A DNA stretch of 64,000 nt from Acinetobacter oleivorans DR1. Its GTDB lineage: Bacteria; Pseudomonadota; Gammaproteobacteria; Pseudomonadales; Moraxellaceae. Made by a program: the position numbers and the translations under genes. The stretch spans positions 2,046,001-2,110,000 of the forward strand of contig NC_014259.1 in the NCBI RefSeq assembly GCF_000196795.1, read 5' to 3'. The notes under the pieces are model-generated. The model was not told the DNA's origin and did not search any database. It saw only the letters and a program-made list of their open reading frames with translations. Of the stretch, positions 8,077-16,358 are shown piece by piece; the stretch's first letter is position 1, and each line of letters starts with the position of its first letter.

Positions 8077-10365
8077 TTAGAAATTTTTACGAAATGAAAT
8101 ACCAAAATAGCGTTCGTCATCTCGAGGGACTTGACGATTAATACGGCTACCATTTGTGCTCAGCAGAGTTGCGTATGATTTATCCGTTATATTCCGTACA
8201 TTCAATGCCAATCGCCAGTCAGAGGCAGTATCAGCTAAAGCAATGCTCGCGTTCAAAAGCCCATATGCACCCTGAATGGTGTTTTGGTTTTGGTCGAGAC
8301 TGAACTGTACTTTGCTTTGCCATGCATATTGGGTTGAAAGTTCAATTTGCTTGTTATTTGCCAGAGTAAAATAGCGATCGAGCTGCGTATTAAATTTCCA
8401 GTCCGGAGAAAATGGCAGCGGTTTACCATTTACATTTGGGCATGAAGTATCGGCAGCAGGACATTGGAAGTCATCAATTCGTGCATGTGTATAGGCACCT
8501 GAAAAGTTTAGTGCCCAATTTGGATTGATCTTATATACCGAATCAATTTCAGCCCCATAGGTAGACACGCTTCCTGCATTAACCAAGCGGGTTATTGGGA
8601 AACCATTTGGGTCGAGGGTTCTAAAATTTGCCTGATAGTTATCATAATCCGTGTTAAATAACGCTAGATTGACACGCAGACGATTATTCAGCCATTGAGA
8701 TTTGAGACCAAGTTCGTAAGAGTTAGCTGTTTCAGGATCAATGACAGGCGTATCATTTTGCTGCATATTAAAATAAACGTTATATGCAGGACCTTTATAA
8801 CCTCTCGAATAGGTAAAATAGCCCAATATATTCGGTGTAAAGTCATATTGAGGTCCAATGCGGCCTGAAACTCCAGTTTCACTGGTCGATCCATCACTGC
8901 TAAATGAAGAACGAATAGCATTTCGGACACCTACACTGCTTGGAACAGTTGAAACTCGGCTGTGATCATAAGACAACTCATCTCGAGTAACACGTAAGCC
9001 TGCAATCCATCTCAACCGATTTGTGAAATGAAAGGTACCTTCACCAAATGCTGCATAGTTGGTGCTGTCAGTGTTATAGATTGCCTTACCAAAATCTACG
9101 ACATAAGCATTAGAGGCATTGTTGTACCAAGTTGATTCACGTTGATAAGTCTCATCGTTTTTGTTCTTTGAAAAATATAGACCCGCGACATAGTCAAAAA
9201 AACCATGATCGAGCGGTTTAATTCTAATTTCTTGAGAAAATTGCTTACTGTTAACATGACCTAAATCGGCAATTCCGGCAAAATTTGGTGTCGGAGCAGC
9301 AAGCTGATCACTGTCACCAATCTGTGTGTTCTTCCATTGGCGAAAGGCCGTAATGGATGATAATTGATGATTGGTTAATGTCCAGTCTGCGGTAAGTGCT
9401 ACCCCCTGATTGGTATCATCAGTTGAGGCTTGAGTATTTTCAACTGTACTTCGATTGGTTGGAGATGCCACAACAGGCGATAATGCTGCTGCATAGTTGG
9501 CATCGGTATTTTTAACCACAATACCTGTTGGAGCACTTCCTTTTTTATGCAGATAATCGGCAGTAAAGCCCAACACTAAACTATCGGTAGGCGTATATTC
9601 AAATTTAGTTCTAAACCCATAGTTTTTATAGCCATTAACATCTTGATTGGTTGTAAGATTATCTACATTGCCATCAAAATTACCTAATAGCGCCGAGACA
9701 TTGGCAGTTAATTTTTCAGGAATTAATGTACCAGATGCTCCTAGTTTAATTCGTTGCTCACCATCGTTAGTGGCATAGGCATCAATATAACCAGAGGTTT
9801 CACTGGTTGGATTTTTGGTCACAATATTGACTACACCTGCCGATGCATTTTTACCAAAAAGTGTTCCTTGCGGACCACGTAGGACTTCAATACGATCCAC
9901 ATCTAACAAATCAAGTGTTGCTTGCCCCGGTCGGCTGTACACAACACCATCTATCACAGTTGAGACTGAAGGTTCGACACCCGGTGAAGTAGTAACAGTT
10001 CCAATACCGCGAACAAATAAAGAAGTATCCTTATTGGAGGCTCCTGCCCGAAAATTAACACTTGGTACTTGTGTTACCAATGTTTCAAGTGAGTTTCGCT
10101 GTTGCTTATCGAGTTCCTTTCCACTAATGACTGAAACGGCAACAGGTACTTTTTGGAGTGATTCTTCACGGCGTGTTGCTGTCACAACAACGGTTTCTAA
10201 CTGAGCCACATCCTCTGAAGAACGTGCGGTATTTGAGACGGTTTCTGCATGAGCTTGTCCCCAAACTGACAAGATACTCAGCGAGAGCAGACTTAAATTT
10301 AAAATTTTTTGTTTAGTTGCTGACGTGAACGGATCACGCGCTACATTTTTCGAATGTATCGACAT
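8077..10365 (-). CDS. TonB-dependent outer-membrane receptor
   Basis: This 762-residue receptor has a signal peptide ending near AHA-ET, a TonB box (QLETVVVTATRREES), a plug with the LRGPQGTLFGKNASAG motif and a barrel ending in F. It lies between the sulfonate-type binding protein and the DszA-family monooxygenase, so the unit reads as uptake followed by oxidation of one organosulfur substrate. Confidence 0.9.
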   Translation of the reverse strand: MSIHSKNVARDPFTSATKQKILNLSLLSLSILSVWGQAHAETVSNTARSSEDVAQLETVVVTATRREESLQKVPVAVSVISGKELDKQQRNSLETLVTQVPSVNFRAGASNKDTSLFVRGIGTVTTSPGVEPSVSTVIDGVVYSRPGQATLDLLDVDRIEVLRGPQGTLFGKNASAGVVNIVTKNPTSETSGYIDAYATNDGEQRIKLGASGTLIPEKLTANVSALLGNFDGNVDNLTTNQDVNGYKNYGFRTKFEYTPTDSLVLGFTADYLHKKGSAPTGIVVKNTDANYAAALSPVVASPTNRSTVENTQASTDDTNQGVALTADWTLTNHQLSSITAFRQWKNTQIGDSDQLAAPTPNFAGIADLGHVNSKQFSQEIRIKPLDHGFFDYVAGLYFSKNKNDETYQRESTWYNNASNAYVVDFGKAIYNTDSTNYAAFGEGTFHFTNRLRWIAGLRVTRDELSYDHSRVSTVPSSVGVRNAIRSSFSSDGSTSETGVSGRIGPQYDFTPNILGYFTYSRGYKGPAYNVYFNMQQNDTPVIDPETANSYELGLKSQWLNNRLRVNLALFNTDYDNYQANFRTLDPNGFPITRLVNAGSVSTYGAEIDSVYKINPNWALNFSGAYTHARIDDFQCPAADTSCPNVNGKPLPFSPDWKFNTQLDRYFTLANNKQIELSTQYAWQSKVQFSLDQNQNTIQGAYGLLNASIALADTASDWRLALNVRNITDKSYATLLSTNGSRINRQVPRDDERYFGISFRKNF

Positions 10366-10400
10366 TATTTACCCCATAATTAAGTTTTAAAAGACGGCGC

Positions 10401-11468
10401 TTATTTCACTGATTTCAAATATTCGTACTGCTGAGTTGGCTTCCAGTAAGTCTTTAAATTTGATTGTTCAAGTGCTTGATTTACAAATGACGGATTAATC
10501 CAGCTTTTGACGTCAATATTTTTACGTATCAACCCTTGTTGCGTAGCCAAAGTGATTTTTTGCTGCAATTGTTGGGTGTAATAACTATCAAATAGCGGTG
10601 AATATAAAAACTTCAGATTTACACCATTGAGTTCTTGAGCATAGATAGATGCTGGATAACCCGATTGGGTAAAAAAGAGTGCGACTTGTGGGACTCGATT
10701 TTGCTCATTTGAGAGCCAACTCAGCCCTTTTACAACCTGAGTCACAACTTGTTGTGTTTCATTTGGATATTGTCGAATAAACGATTGACGACCTAAAAAC
10801 ACACCTTGAGTAGATCCTGCACCATTTAATTGACGACTACTTATAGGCAAGTTAACGATGTGTTTGTCACGTAACGCAAAAAATCGAGAAGGTCCCCATG
10901 ACGCATCAATTTTTTTTGCGGCCAAAGCGGCGTTGACGGCGTTAAAGTCTAAATTGACCACTCGCACATCGCTGAGCTTTAAACCTTGGCTGTTCAATGC
11001 ACTCACAAATGACAATTCATCTGCTGTTCCTCTTAACAAACCAACGCGTTTTCCTTTTAATTCAGCAAAGTTTTTGATCGGAAGATCAGATCTTACCGCT
11101 AGATAATTGGTAATGCCGCGCGCCGTTGGAACAAGTAATTGGGTATCTAATCCATTGGCTTTACCAATGATTGGAGGTAAATCCCCTAAAAAGGCGAAAT
11201 CCAGTTGATTGTTGGCTAATGCTTCATTAATGGCTGGCCCAGCACCTTTAAAGAAGTGCCACTCCACTTTGACATTGTTTTTTGCAAGTTCTTGCTCAAG
11301 CCATTTTTTGTTGTAAAGCACATCAACAACTCCACCACCCGCGTGTTTTTGACCAGCTGTCAAATCAGGAGAACCAATTCGGATTGTTTTAAGGCTTTCA
11401 GCATAACTGGCATGTCCAAAAGCCAATAAGCTCAGCAAGATCAATTTTTTAAAAATTGATGGTTTCAT
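10401..11468 (-). CDS. Periplasmic sulfonate-type ABC substrate-binding protein (SsuA-like)
   Basis: The mature protein of about 330 residues follows a classical signal peptide (MKPSIFKKLILLSLLAFG..., cleavage after SYA). It has the NMT1/SsuA periplasmic binding fold, with GGVVDVLYNKKWLEQELAKN, the DFAFLGDLPPIIGKANG stretch and the ADLKGKRVG-like segment ELKGKRVGLLRG. The ATG at 11468 is chosen over a GTG four codons upstream because GGAAG sits five bases before it. No permease is adjacent; the likely partners are the ATPase and fused permease at 15.5-18.0 kb on the same strand. Confidence 0.88.
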   Translation of the reverse strand: MKPSIFKKLILLSLLAFGHASYAESLKTIRIGSPDLTAGQKHAGGGVVDVLYNKKWLEQELAKNNVKVEWHFFKGAGPAINEALANNQLDFAFLGDLPPIIGKANGLDTQLLVPTARGITNYLAVRSDLPIKNFAELKGKRVGLLRGTADELSFVSALNSQGLKLSDVRVVNLDFNAVNAALAAKKIDASWGPSRFFALRDKHIVNLPISSRQLNGAGSTQGVFLGRQSFIRQYPNETQQVVTQVVKGLSWLSNEQNRVPQVALFFTQSGYPASIYAQELNGVNLKFLYSPLFDSYYTQQLQQKITLATQQGLIRKNIDVKSWINPSFVNQALEQSNLKTYWKPTQQYEYLKSVK

Positions 11469-11518
11469 TATATCTTCCACATTTTTATTGATAAATCAGC
11501 GTTGTATTGTTTAGACGC

Positions 11519-12427
11519 TTAAGACGTAGATGGCTTAATTTGCTTACTCGCTTTGCCATCGATATCAACAGGAACATCGCCTGCCAACGTAACGCGTCGC
11601 ATAATACGCAAGGCATTACCATAATCATTGACGGCTAAATGCTGAGTGGCACGGTTGTCCCAAATAGCGACATCTCCGTCCTTCCACGTCCAGCGAATCG
11701 TGTTTTCTGGTTTGGTAATACGATCTTGAAAAATTTCAAACAGCTTGTTGGACTCTTTAGCAGTCAGACCTACAAATCGTTTAAAAAATTGACCTAAAAT
11801 TAAGGTTCTCTTACCTGTTTCAGGATGTACTCTGACCAATGGGTGTTCTGCCTCATAGACCGTTGAAGCAAAGATTTTTTGATGGCGTTTTACGACTTCA
11901 TCACTTGCAGAAGGCCGAAAACCACCATAATCAAAATCATTGGTATGAATCGCACGGAGCTGATTGGCAAGGAGCTTTAGCGGCTCTGGCAATTCATCAT
12001 AGGCTGCCTCTGTATTTGCCCATGTGGTATCTCCCCCTCGATTGGGGGTAGTTACTGCTCTTAAAATGCTGATTTTTGGATAATTTGATACAAAGGTAAC
12101 ATCGGTATGCCAAACGTCTGCACGACCGTCATGACGGGAATCAAGCTCAAATATATAAGTCGAACCCTCTGCCACTGGAACAGTAGGATGAGAAATAGGT
12201 TGCCCAAGCAATTCGGCAAATTTTTCCTGCTCTTGATCTGTTAAATGTTCTTGATTACGGAAAAAAATAACTTTATGTTCAAGCAATGATTGCCTAATTT
12301 GATTCAAGACCTCAGGGTTGAGGTTTGAAGATAATTCAACACCATTAATTTGTGCACCGATACGACCTGCTAAAGGAATTACATCGATTAACTCATTCAC
12401 TGGTTTTCTTATTAATAAATCTGCCAT
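11519..12427 (-). CDS. atsK: TauD/TfdA-family dioxygenase, AtsK-like alkylsulfatase
   Basis: This Fe(II)/2-oxoglutarate-dependent dioxygenase of 302 residues carries the iron triad His107 and Asp109 (VWHTDVTF) plus the distal His near 262 (RATQHLAVNDYG), and an Arg near 273 for 2-oxoglutarate. Length, residue numbering and the GGDTTWANT segment fit the AtsK branch, which cleaves medium-chain alkyl sulfates to aldehyde and sulfate, better than TauD itself. The aldo/keto reductase at the end of the run could remove the aldehyde. Taurine or another sulfonate remains possible. Confidence 0.8.
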   Translation of the reverse strand: MADLLIRKPVNELIDVIPLAGRIGAQINGVELSSNLNPEVLNQIRQSLLEHKVIFFRNQEHLTDQEQEKFAELLGQPISHPTVPVAEGSTYIFELDSRHDGRADVWHTDVTFVSNYPKISILRAVTTPNRGGDTTWANTEAAYDELPEPLKLLANQLRAIHTNDFDYGGFRPSASDEVVKRHQKIFASTVYEAEHPLVRVHPETGKRTLILGQFFKRFVGLTAKESNKLFEIFQDRITKPENTIRWTWKDGDVAIWDNRATQHLAVNDYGNALRIMRRVTLAGDVPVDIDGKASKQIKPSTS

Positions 12428-12511
12428 ATCATCGTTCTCGTCATTGATGATATGAGTTTAGAAATTCCCCCCTTTAAATTCTGCAACAAAAATTACATAG
12501 CATTTCTGCAT

Positions 12512-12542
12512 TTATGAAAAATTATTCATAATTCGTCATAAT
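12512..12542. promoter_or_regulatory. Palindrome plus GTCATAAT half-site upstream of the AtsK-like operon
   Basis: TTATGAA-N6-TTCATAA (12512-12531) is a perfect inverted repeat, and the word GTCATAAT follows at 12535-12542. It lies in the 119-base gap between the Crp-like gene and the dioxygenase gene. A weaker TCAT-N7-ATGA pair is at about 12441-12455. This is a candidate binding region for the neighbouring Crp/Fnr-type regulator. Confidence 0.4.
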
Positions 12543-12546
12543 CTCT

Positions 12547-13344
12547 TTAGTGCAATAAGGCTTTTAATTTGTCGATGTCTTTGACAGAGATATGATTGTA
12601 TTTAGTTTCTATAATACCTTCTTCAACAAACCACTGAATTTCCTTTCTGATACTTTGTCTCGATATCTTTAAAAGTTCAGCTAAATTTTCTTGTGAGAGT
12701 TTTAACAAAACCTCAATACCTTTTTGAGTTTGAGTTGAAAAAAATTCGATTAAATAAATGAGCTGTCGTGCAATTTGTACTTTTAAAGGTTGTGTAGATG
12801 TGTGATAGATATCATTATCTAAAAGCCGTGTTCTCTGGCATACCAGTTTTAAAACCTGATATAGCATGCGTGAATTGTGCTGTATGGTGTGCTTAAAGAT
12901 ATGTTCAGGGATGGTTGCTATCACAGTTGCTTCATGTGCAACATATTCATGCTCTAAGGCAGATTCAGAAATAAGATAGACAATATTTAATAGTGCGCCT
13001 GTAGGAATAAAACGATGAATAAGATATTTCCCATCGTATGAGTTCCAACCTAATTTGAGTACACCACTTAAAACAATGATGAGTTCACGACAGTTTTGAT
13101 TTCTCGAATATAGCACTTGCCCTTGATATAGATGCTTTATTTTAATTTCATTAAATAACTTCTGCTTTTCTTCAAGCGAACATGCGTCCATGAATTCACA
13201 TTCTGACAGCATTTGTTCAGCCAGTTTTTTATATTCAAAGGTAATGTTGAAATCTTGATAACGATTGATATGAGTTTGATCTAATAAATCTAAAAAATGA
13301 TCATAGTTATTTCTTCTTTTATCGTTATAAACAAGTGTTGTCAT
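12547..13344 (-). CDS. Crp/Fnr-family transcriptional regulator (paralogue)
   Basis: This 265-residue protein has the same layout as the regulator at 0.3-1.1 kb: a cyclic-nucleotide-binding-like domain and a C-terminal winged helix (LSQENLAELLKISRQSIRKE). The two share many segments, for example the GVLKLGWNSYDGKY and LKLVCQRTR stretches. It lacks the FNR cysteine cluster. The ATG at 13344 is preferred to upstream TTG and ATG codons because GGTGAG lies seven bases upstream. It lies just before the AtsK-like operon and after the tonB-exbB-exbD terminator. Control of sulfate-ester genes is inferred. Confidence 0.83.
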   Translation of the reverse strand: MTTLVYNDKRRNNYDHFLDLLDQTHINRYQDFNITFEYKKLAEQMLSECEFMDACSLEEKQKLFNEIKIKHLYQGQVLYSRNQNCRELIIVLSGVLKLGWNSYDGKYLIHRFIPTGALLNIVYLISESALEHEYVAHEATVIATIPEHIFKHTIQHNSRMLYQVLKLVCQRTRLLDNDIYHTSTQPLKVQIARQLIYLIEFFSTQTQKGIEVLLKLSQENLAELLKISRQSIRKEIQWFVEEGIIETKYNHISVKDIDKLKALLH

Positions 13345-13439
13345 TCGCCATCTCACCATCAAATTGAAGCTCTAAAATAGACCATACAACCTAATCGTGA
13401 AATTCAAGTTTAATATAAATTTAGATTAAACAATTATAT

Positions 13440-13474
13440 GAAAATCAAGATCTCAAATTTGGATCTTGATTTTC
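13440..13474. terminator. Terminator after the first tonB-exbB-exbD set
   Basis: Perfect 13-base inverted repeat (GAAAATCAAGATC and its complement) around a nine-base loop, placed between the end of exbD and the Crp-like gene on the minus strand. Confidence 0.8.
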
Positions 13475-13500
13475 TTTCGTCTTGTTTATTTTGATAGAAC

Positions 13501-13908
13501 TTAAGACTTAGGCGATGTAATGACTGATAGTTTATCAACGCCTACCCGTTCTATGCTGGCCAGTAACTTGGCAACCGTACCATATGGAACCGTCTCATCT
13601 GCATTCAGGTTCAGAGCCAGTTTAGGATTGGCCGCCTTACGCGTTTGAATGGCCTGTTCGAAGTGTTCAAGAGTGACTTTGTCTTTATCTAGATAAATTT
13701 CGCCTTTGGGATTAACACTAATGACTACGGCCTTGGTTTGATCTGTCACTTGTGTTGGGGCAGCTTTGGGTAAGTTTACCTTAACAGTATTCGTTAGTAA
13801 GGGCGCCGTGACGATAAACACAATCAACAGAACCAACATCACGTCCACTAGAGGGGTAATGTTGATCTCGCTGACGACATCATCTTGTTCCGATGTTGAA
13901 ATTGCCAT
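13501..13908 (-). CDS. exbD: ExbD, first copy
   Basis: This 135-residue inner-membrane protein has one transmembrane segment (about 18-38, VMLVLLIVFIVTAPLL) with the functional Asp just before it (ITPLVDVML), and a periplasmic ExbD domain. It forms the proton-driven motor with ExbB that energises TonB. Its start overlaps the exbB stop by one base (TAATG). It is very similar to the second copy at 26.7 kb. Confidence 0.95.
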   Translation of the reverse strand: MAISTSEQDDVVSEINITPLVDVMLVLLIVFIVTAPLLTNTVKVNLPKAAPTQVTDQTKAVVISVNPKGEIYLDKDKVTLEHFEQAIQTRKAANPKLALNLNADETVPYGTVAKLLASIERVGVDKLSVITSPKS

Positions 13909-14642
13909 TATGCATATACCTTTTCTTTATTGTGGGTATGGCTTAACTCGTTGGCTGGAGTACTCGTATTTGTTGTTTTAGCCTTGACTGTCTTAAGCTG
14001 GAAACCTGATTTTTGGTTTAGACTGACAAAATCGGTCGCAAAGTCATCTAGTTCTGCACCGATAGTTTTTACTTTACGCACGAAATAGTTATATGCCAGT
14101 ACCGCTGGAACCGCTACTGCAATCCCGATGCCTGTTGCAACTAGTGCTTCACCAATCGGCCCTGCAACGACATCCATACTGGCATTACCCGAATGTGCAA
14201 TGGCCTGTAAAGCATGGATAATCCCAAAGACTGTACCAAATAGCCCAATGAAAGGTGCATTATTACCAATTGATGCGAGCAAGGCAGAACCTTTTTCTAA
14301 CTGGCGGCGTTCAGACAAAATTTGTTTGCGTAAATGGCGCTCAAGTAAATCTTGACGACTCCAGCTATGTTGTAAATCTTGATGAGTATCGTCGTCTGCA
14401 TCGGCAAGTGTTTTAAAACCAGTATTTGCAATGCGTGCCACTGGTCCTTCTCCTGCTTCCGATTTCTGAATGGCATCTTGCAGATTTTTGGCACTCCAGA
14501 ATTCTTCTGCAAAGGCTTTGCTTTGGCGGTTGGCTTTTTGGGTTTGAACCAGTTTAATTACAATCAAACCCCATGTCACAATTGAAAAAGCAACCAATAA
14601 CCAGATAGTCCCATCGTGGATCAGGGAGTTTATATCACTCAT
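13908..14642 (-). CDS. exbB: ExbB, first copy
   Basis: This 244-residue protein has three predicted transmembrane segments in the MotA/TolQ/ExbB pattern (near 12-32, 125-150 and 165-190) with the conserved GLFGTVFGII and GIGEALVATG-like segments. It is the stator subunit of the TonB motor, cotranscribed between tonB and exbD. A second copy at 27.1 kb is nearly identical through the membrane core and diverges mainly in the N-terminal cytoplasmic and C-terminal parts. Confidence 0.95.
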   Translation of the reverse strand: MSDINSLIHDGTIWLLVAFSIVTWGLIVIKLVQTQKANRQSKAFAEEFWSAKNLQDAIQKSEAGEGPVARIANTGFKTLADADDDTHQDLQHSWSRQDLLERHLRKQILSERRQLEKGSALLASIGNNAPFIGLFGTVFGIIHALQAIAHSGNASMDVVAGPIGEALVATGIGIAVAVPAVLAYNYFVRKVKTIGAELDDFATDFVSLNQKSGFQLKTVKAKTTNTSTPANELSHTHNKEKVYA

Positions 14643-14678
14643 GTTAAAATTCCTTATAGATCAATATTAAGTTAAAAA

Positions 14679-15521
14679 TTATTTTGGGAGTTGATAGTGA
14701 ATAGGAACATCGACCCAACCTTCGACTGGTGTTTTTCCTTTTAAGGCTGGTGAGAATTTCCATTGTTTTACGGTTCTCACCGCTGCACTATCGAGTATTT
14801 TTTTGCCGCTGCTCTGTTTGACTGTCACGCTATCAGGGCTGCCATTTGGCAAGACTTTTACCCTCAAGATGACTGAACCTTCCCAACCTCGATCGAGAGC
14901 CTGTTCAGGATATTCAGGCGCTGGATTACTCAAATAACCCGCATAGCCTTTTGCTTCTGTAACTGGCAAGTTGTCATCAGCCGCTTTCGCAGGTGCTTCA
15001 GCTGGTTTTGAAACGGGTTGCTGAACAGGAGCTGCCACCACGTTTTTACTTAAGGGTTCCGCTACAGGTCGTGGTTGCTCTACTACCTTATGCTGTTCAA
15101 CAGGTTTAGGCTGCTCAACGTGTTTCTGTACTGGTTTTGGTGTCTCTATTTGCTTTTGTACAGGCTCAGGCTTTGGGCTAACAGGTGGTATCTTTGGCTT
15201 TTGCACCACTGGAGGGATTTTAGGTTCAATCACCTTAGGTGGTTCAGGTGGTTTGACAATCTCTATCACCACAGGGTCAGGTGTTTTAACATCAAGCTGA
15301 GGTGTAGGAAGTTGTTTGGCGATATACCAGATTCCCAAATGTGCCGCAGCAACGGCGACAATCGCAATTGCCAAAGCATTCTTTTTTGGCTCAGCAGGAT
15401 CATTTCCAACATCTACGTTATGGCTAAAAGGATCATTAACCGACGTTGTATGGGTGACCTGATTGGATAGTTGCTCAAATAAAAATGCTTTTCTAATCGA
15501 GCCTTGACTAAATTCACTCAT
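14679..15521 (-). CDS. tonB: TonB energy transducer, first copy
   Basis: This 280-residue protein has a cytoplasmic N-terminal stretch of about 45 residues, one membrane anchor (NALAIAIVAVAAAHLGIWYI), a long proline/lysine/valine-rich periplasmic spacer, and a C-terminal TonB domain (YPEQALDRGWEGSVILRVKV... to the end). The ATG at 15521 is chosen because GGAG lies six bases upstream; a longer in-frame start adds only four residues and overlaps the ATPase stop. It is cotranscribed with the ABC ATPase and fused permease, which ties the TonB motor to sulfonate-type import. Confidence 0.93.
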   Translation of the reverse strand: MSEFSQGSIRKAFLFEQLSNQVTHTTSVNDPFSHNVDVGNDPAEPKKNALAIAIVAVAAAHLGIWYIAKQLPTPQLDVKTPDPVVIEIVKPPEPPKVIEPKIPPVVQKPKIPPVSPKPEPVQKQIETPKPVQKHVEQPKPVEQHKVVEQPRPVAEPLSKNVVAAPVQQPVSKPAEAPAKAADDNLPVTEAKGYAGYLSNPAPEYPEQALDRGWEGSVILRVKVLPNGSPDSVTVKQSSGKKILDSAAVRTVKQWKFSPALKGKTPVEGWVDVPIHYQLPK

Positions 15522-15533
15522 CAATAACTCCAA

Positions 15534-16349
15534 TTAACCAATTTTGTCTTCGGTCAAAATCCGAAAAATCTGTTCTTTTAATTGATGTAATTCAAAACTT
15601 GAACGATTTCGAGGACGTGGCAAGTTGACGGGAATAATCTGTTCAACACGACCAGGTTTAGGTTTTAAAATCACTACACGATCTGCCAGAGTTACGGCCT
15701 CTTCCACATCATGCGTAATAAAAACAGTAGTCATTTTTTGTTGGGATTGAATGCGTAGCAATTCATTTTGCATTTGATGCCGTGTTAATGCGTCCAAGGC
15801 ACCAAACGGTTCGTCTAGCAGGAAAATGCGTGGTTGCACAACAAGACTGCGTGCAATAGCTACACGTTGAGACATCCCACCAGATAGCTGATGTGGGTAC
15901 GCCTTTTCAAAGCCATTTAAGCCAATTAACTCAATTGCTTTCTGGACCAGAATATCTTTATCACGTGAAGTTAACGCCTCATTTAATAAACCCAGCTCAA
16001 TGTTTTGCTCAACGGTAAGCCAAGGAAATAAGCGATGTTCTTGAAAGACTACCGCTCGATCGCCGCCAATCCCGCTTACATCGGCACCATCAATTAAAAT
16101 TCGACCATCAAAATCTTGATCTAGTCCTGCCAAAAGACGTAAGAGCGTAGATTTACCGCAGCCACTGCTACCTACAATCGCAATAAACTCCCCTTCTTTA
16201 ATTTCTAGATTAAAGTCGTGAATAACTTTGACAGGTTGTTGATTAACCACAAAAGACTTGTGGACATGATGAAATGCCACACGTGTTTGAGCATTAGCTT
16301 GAAAAGATTGGTGATGTTTTTCAATATTTGTATTAAGAGTAATTGTCAT
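15534..16349 (-). CDS. Sulfonate/nitrate-type ABC transporter ATPase (SsuB-like)
   Basis: This 271-residue nucleotide-binding subunit has Walker A GSSGCGKST, signature LSGGMSQRVAIARS, Walker B IFLLDEPFGALD and an H-loop THDVEEA. It belongs to the SsuB/TauB/NrtD branch. It starts nine bases after the fused permease with a strong GAGGTC ribosome site. It probably works with that permease and the binding protein at 10.4 kb. Confidence 0.92.
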   Translation of the reverse strand: MTITLNTNIEKHHQSFQANAQTRVAFHHVHKSFVVNQQPVKVIHDFNLEIKEGEFIAIVGSSGCGKSTLLRLLAGLDQDFDGRILIDGADVSGIGGDRAVVFQEHRLFPWLTVEQNIELGLLNEALTSRDKDILVQKAIELIGLNGFEKAYPHQLSGGMSQRVAIARSLVVQPRIFLLDEPFGALDALTRHQMQNELLRIQSQQKMTTVFITHDVEEAVTLADRVVILKPKPGRVEQIIPVNLPRPRNRSSFELHQLKEQIFRILTEDKIG

Positions 16350-16358
16350 GGTCTGACC

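Noticed and set aside
15075..15470. A 131-codon open frame antisense to tonB
   Set aside because: Its Trp/Arg/Leu-rich product simply mirrors the proline-rich TonB spacer on the opposite strand; the same shadow appears at the second tonB.
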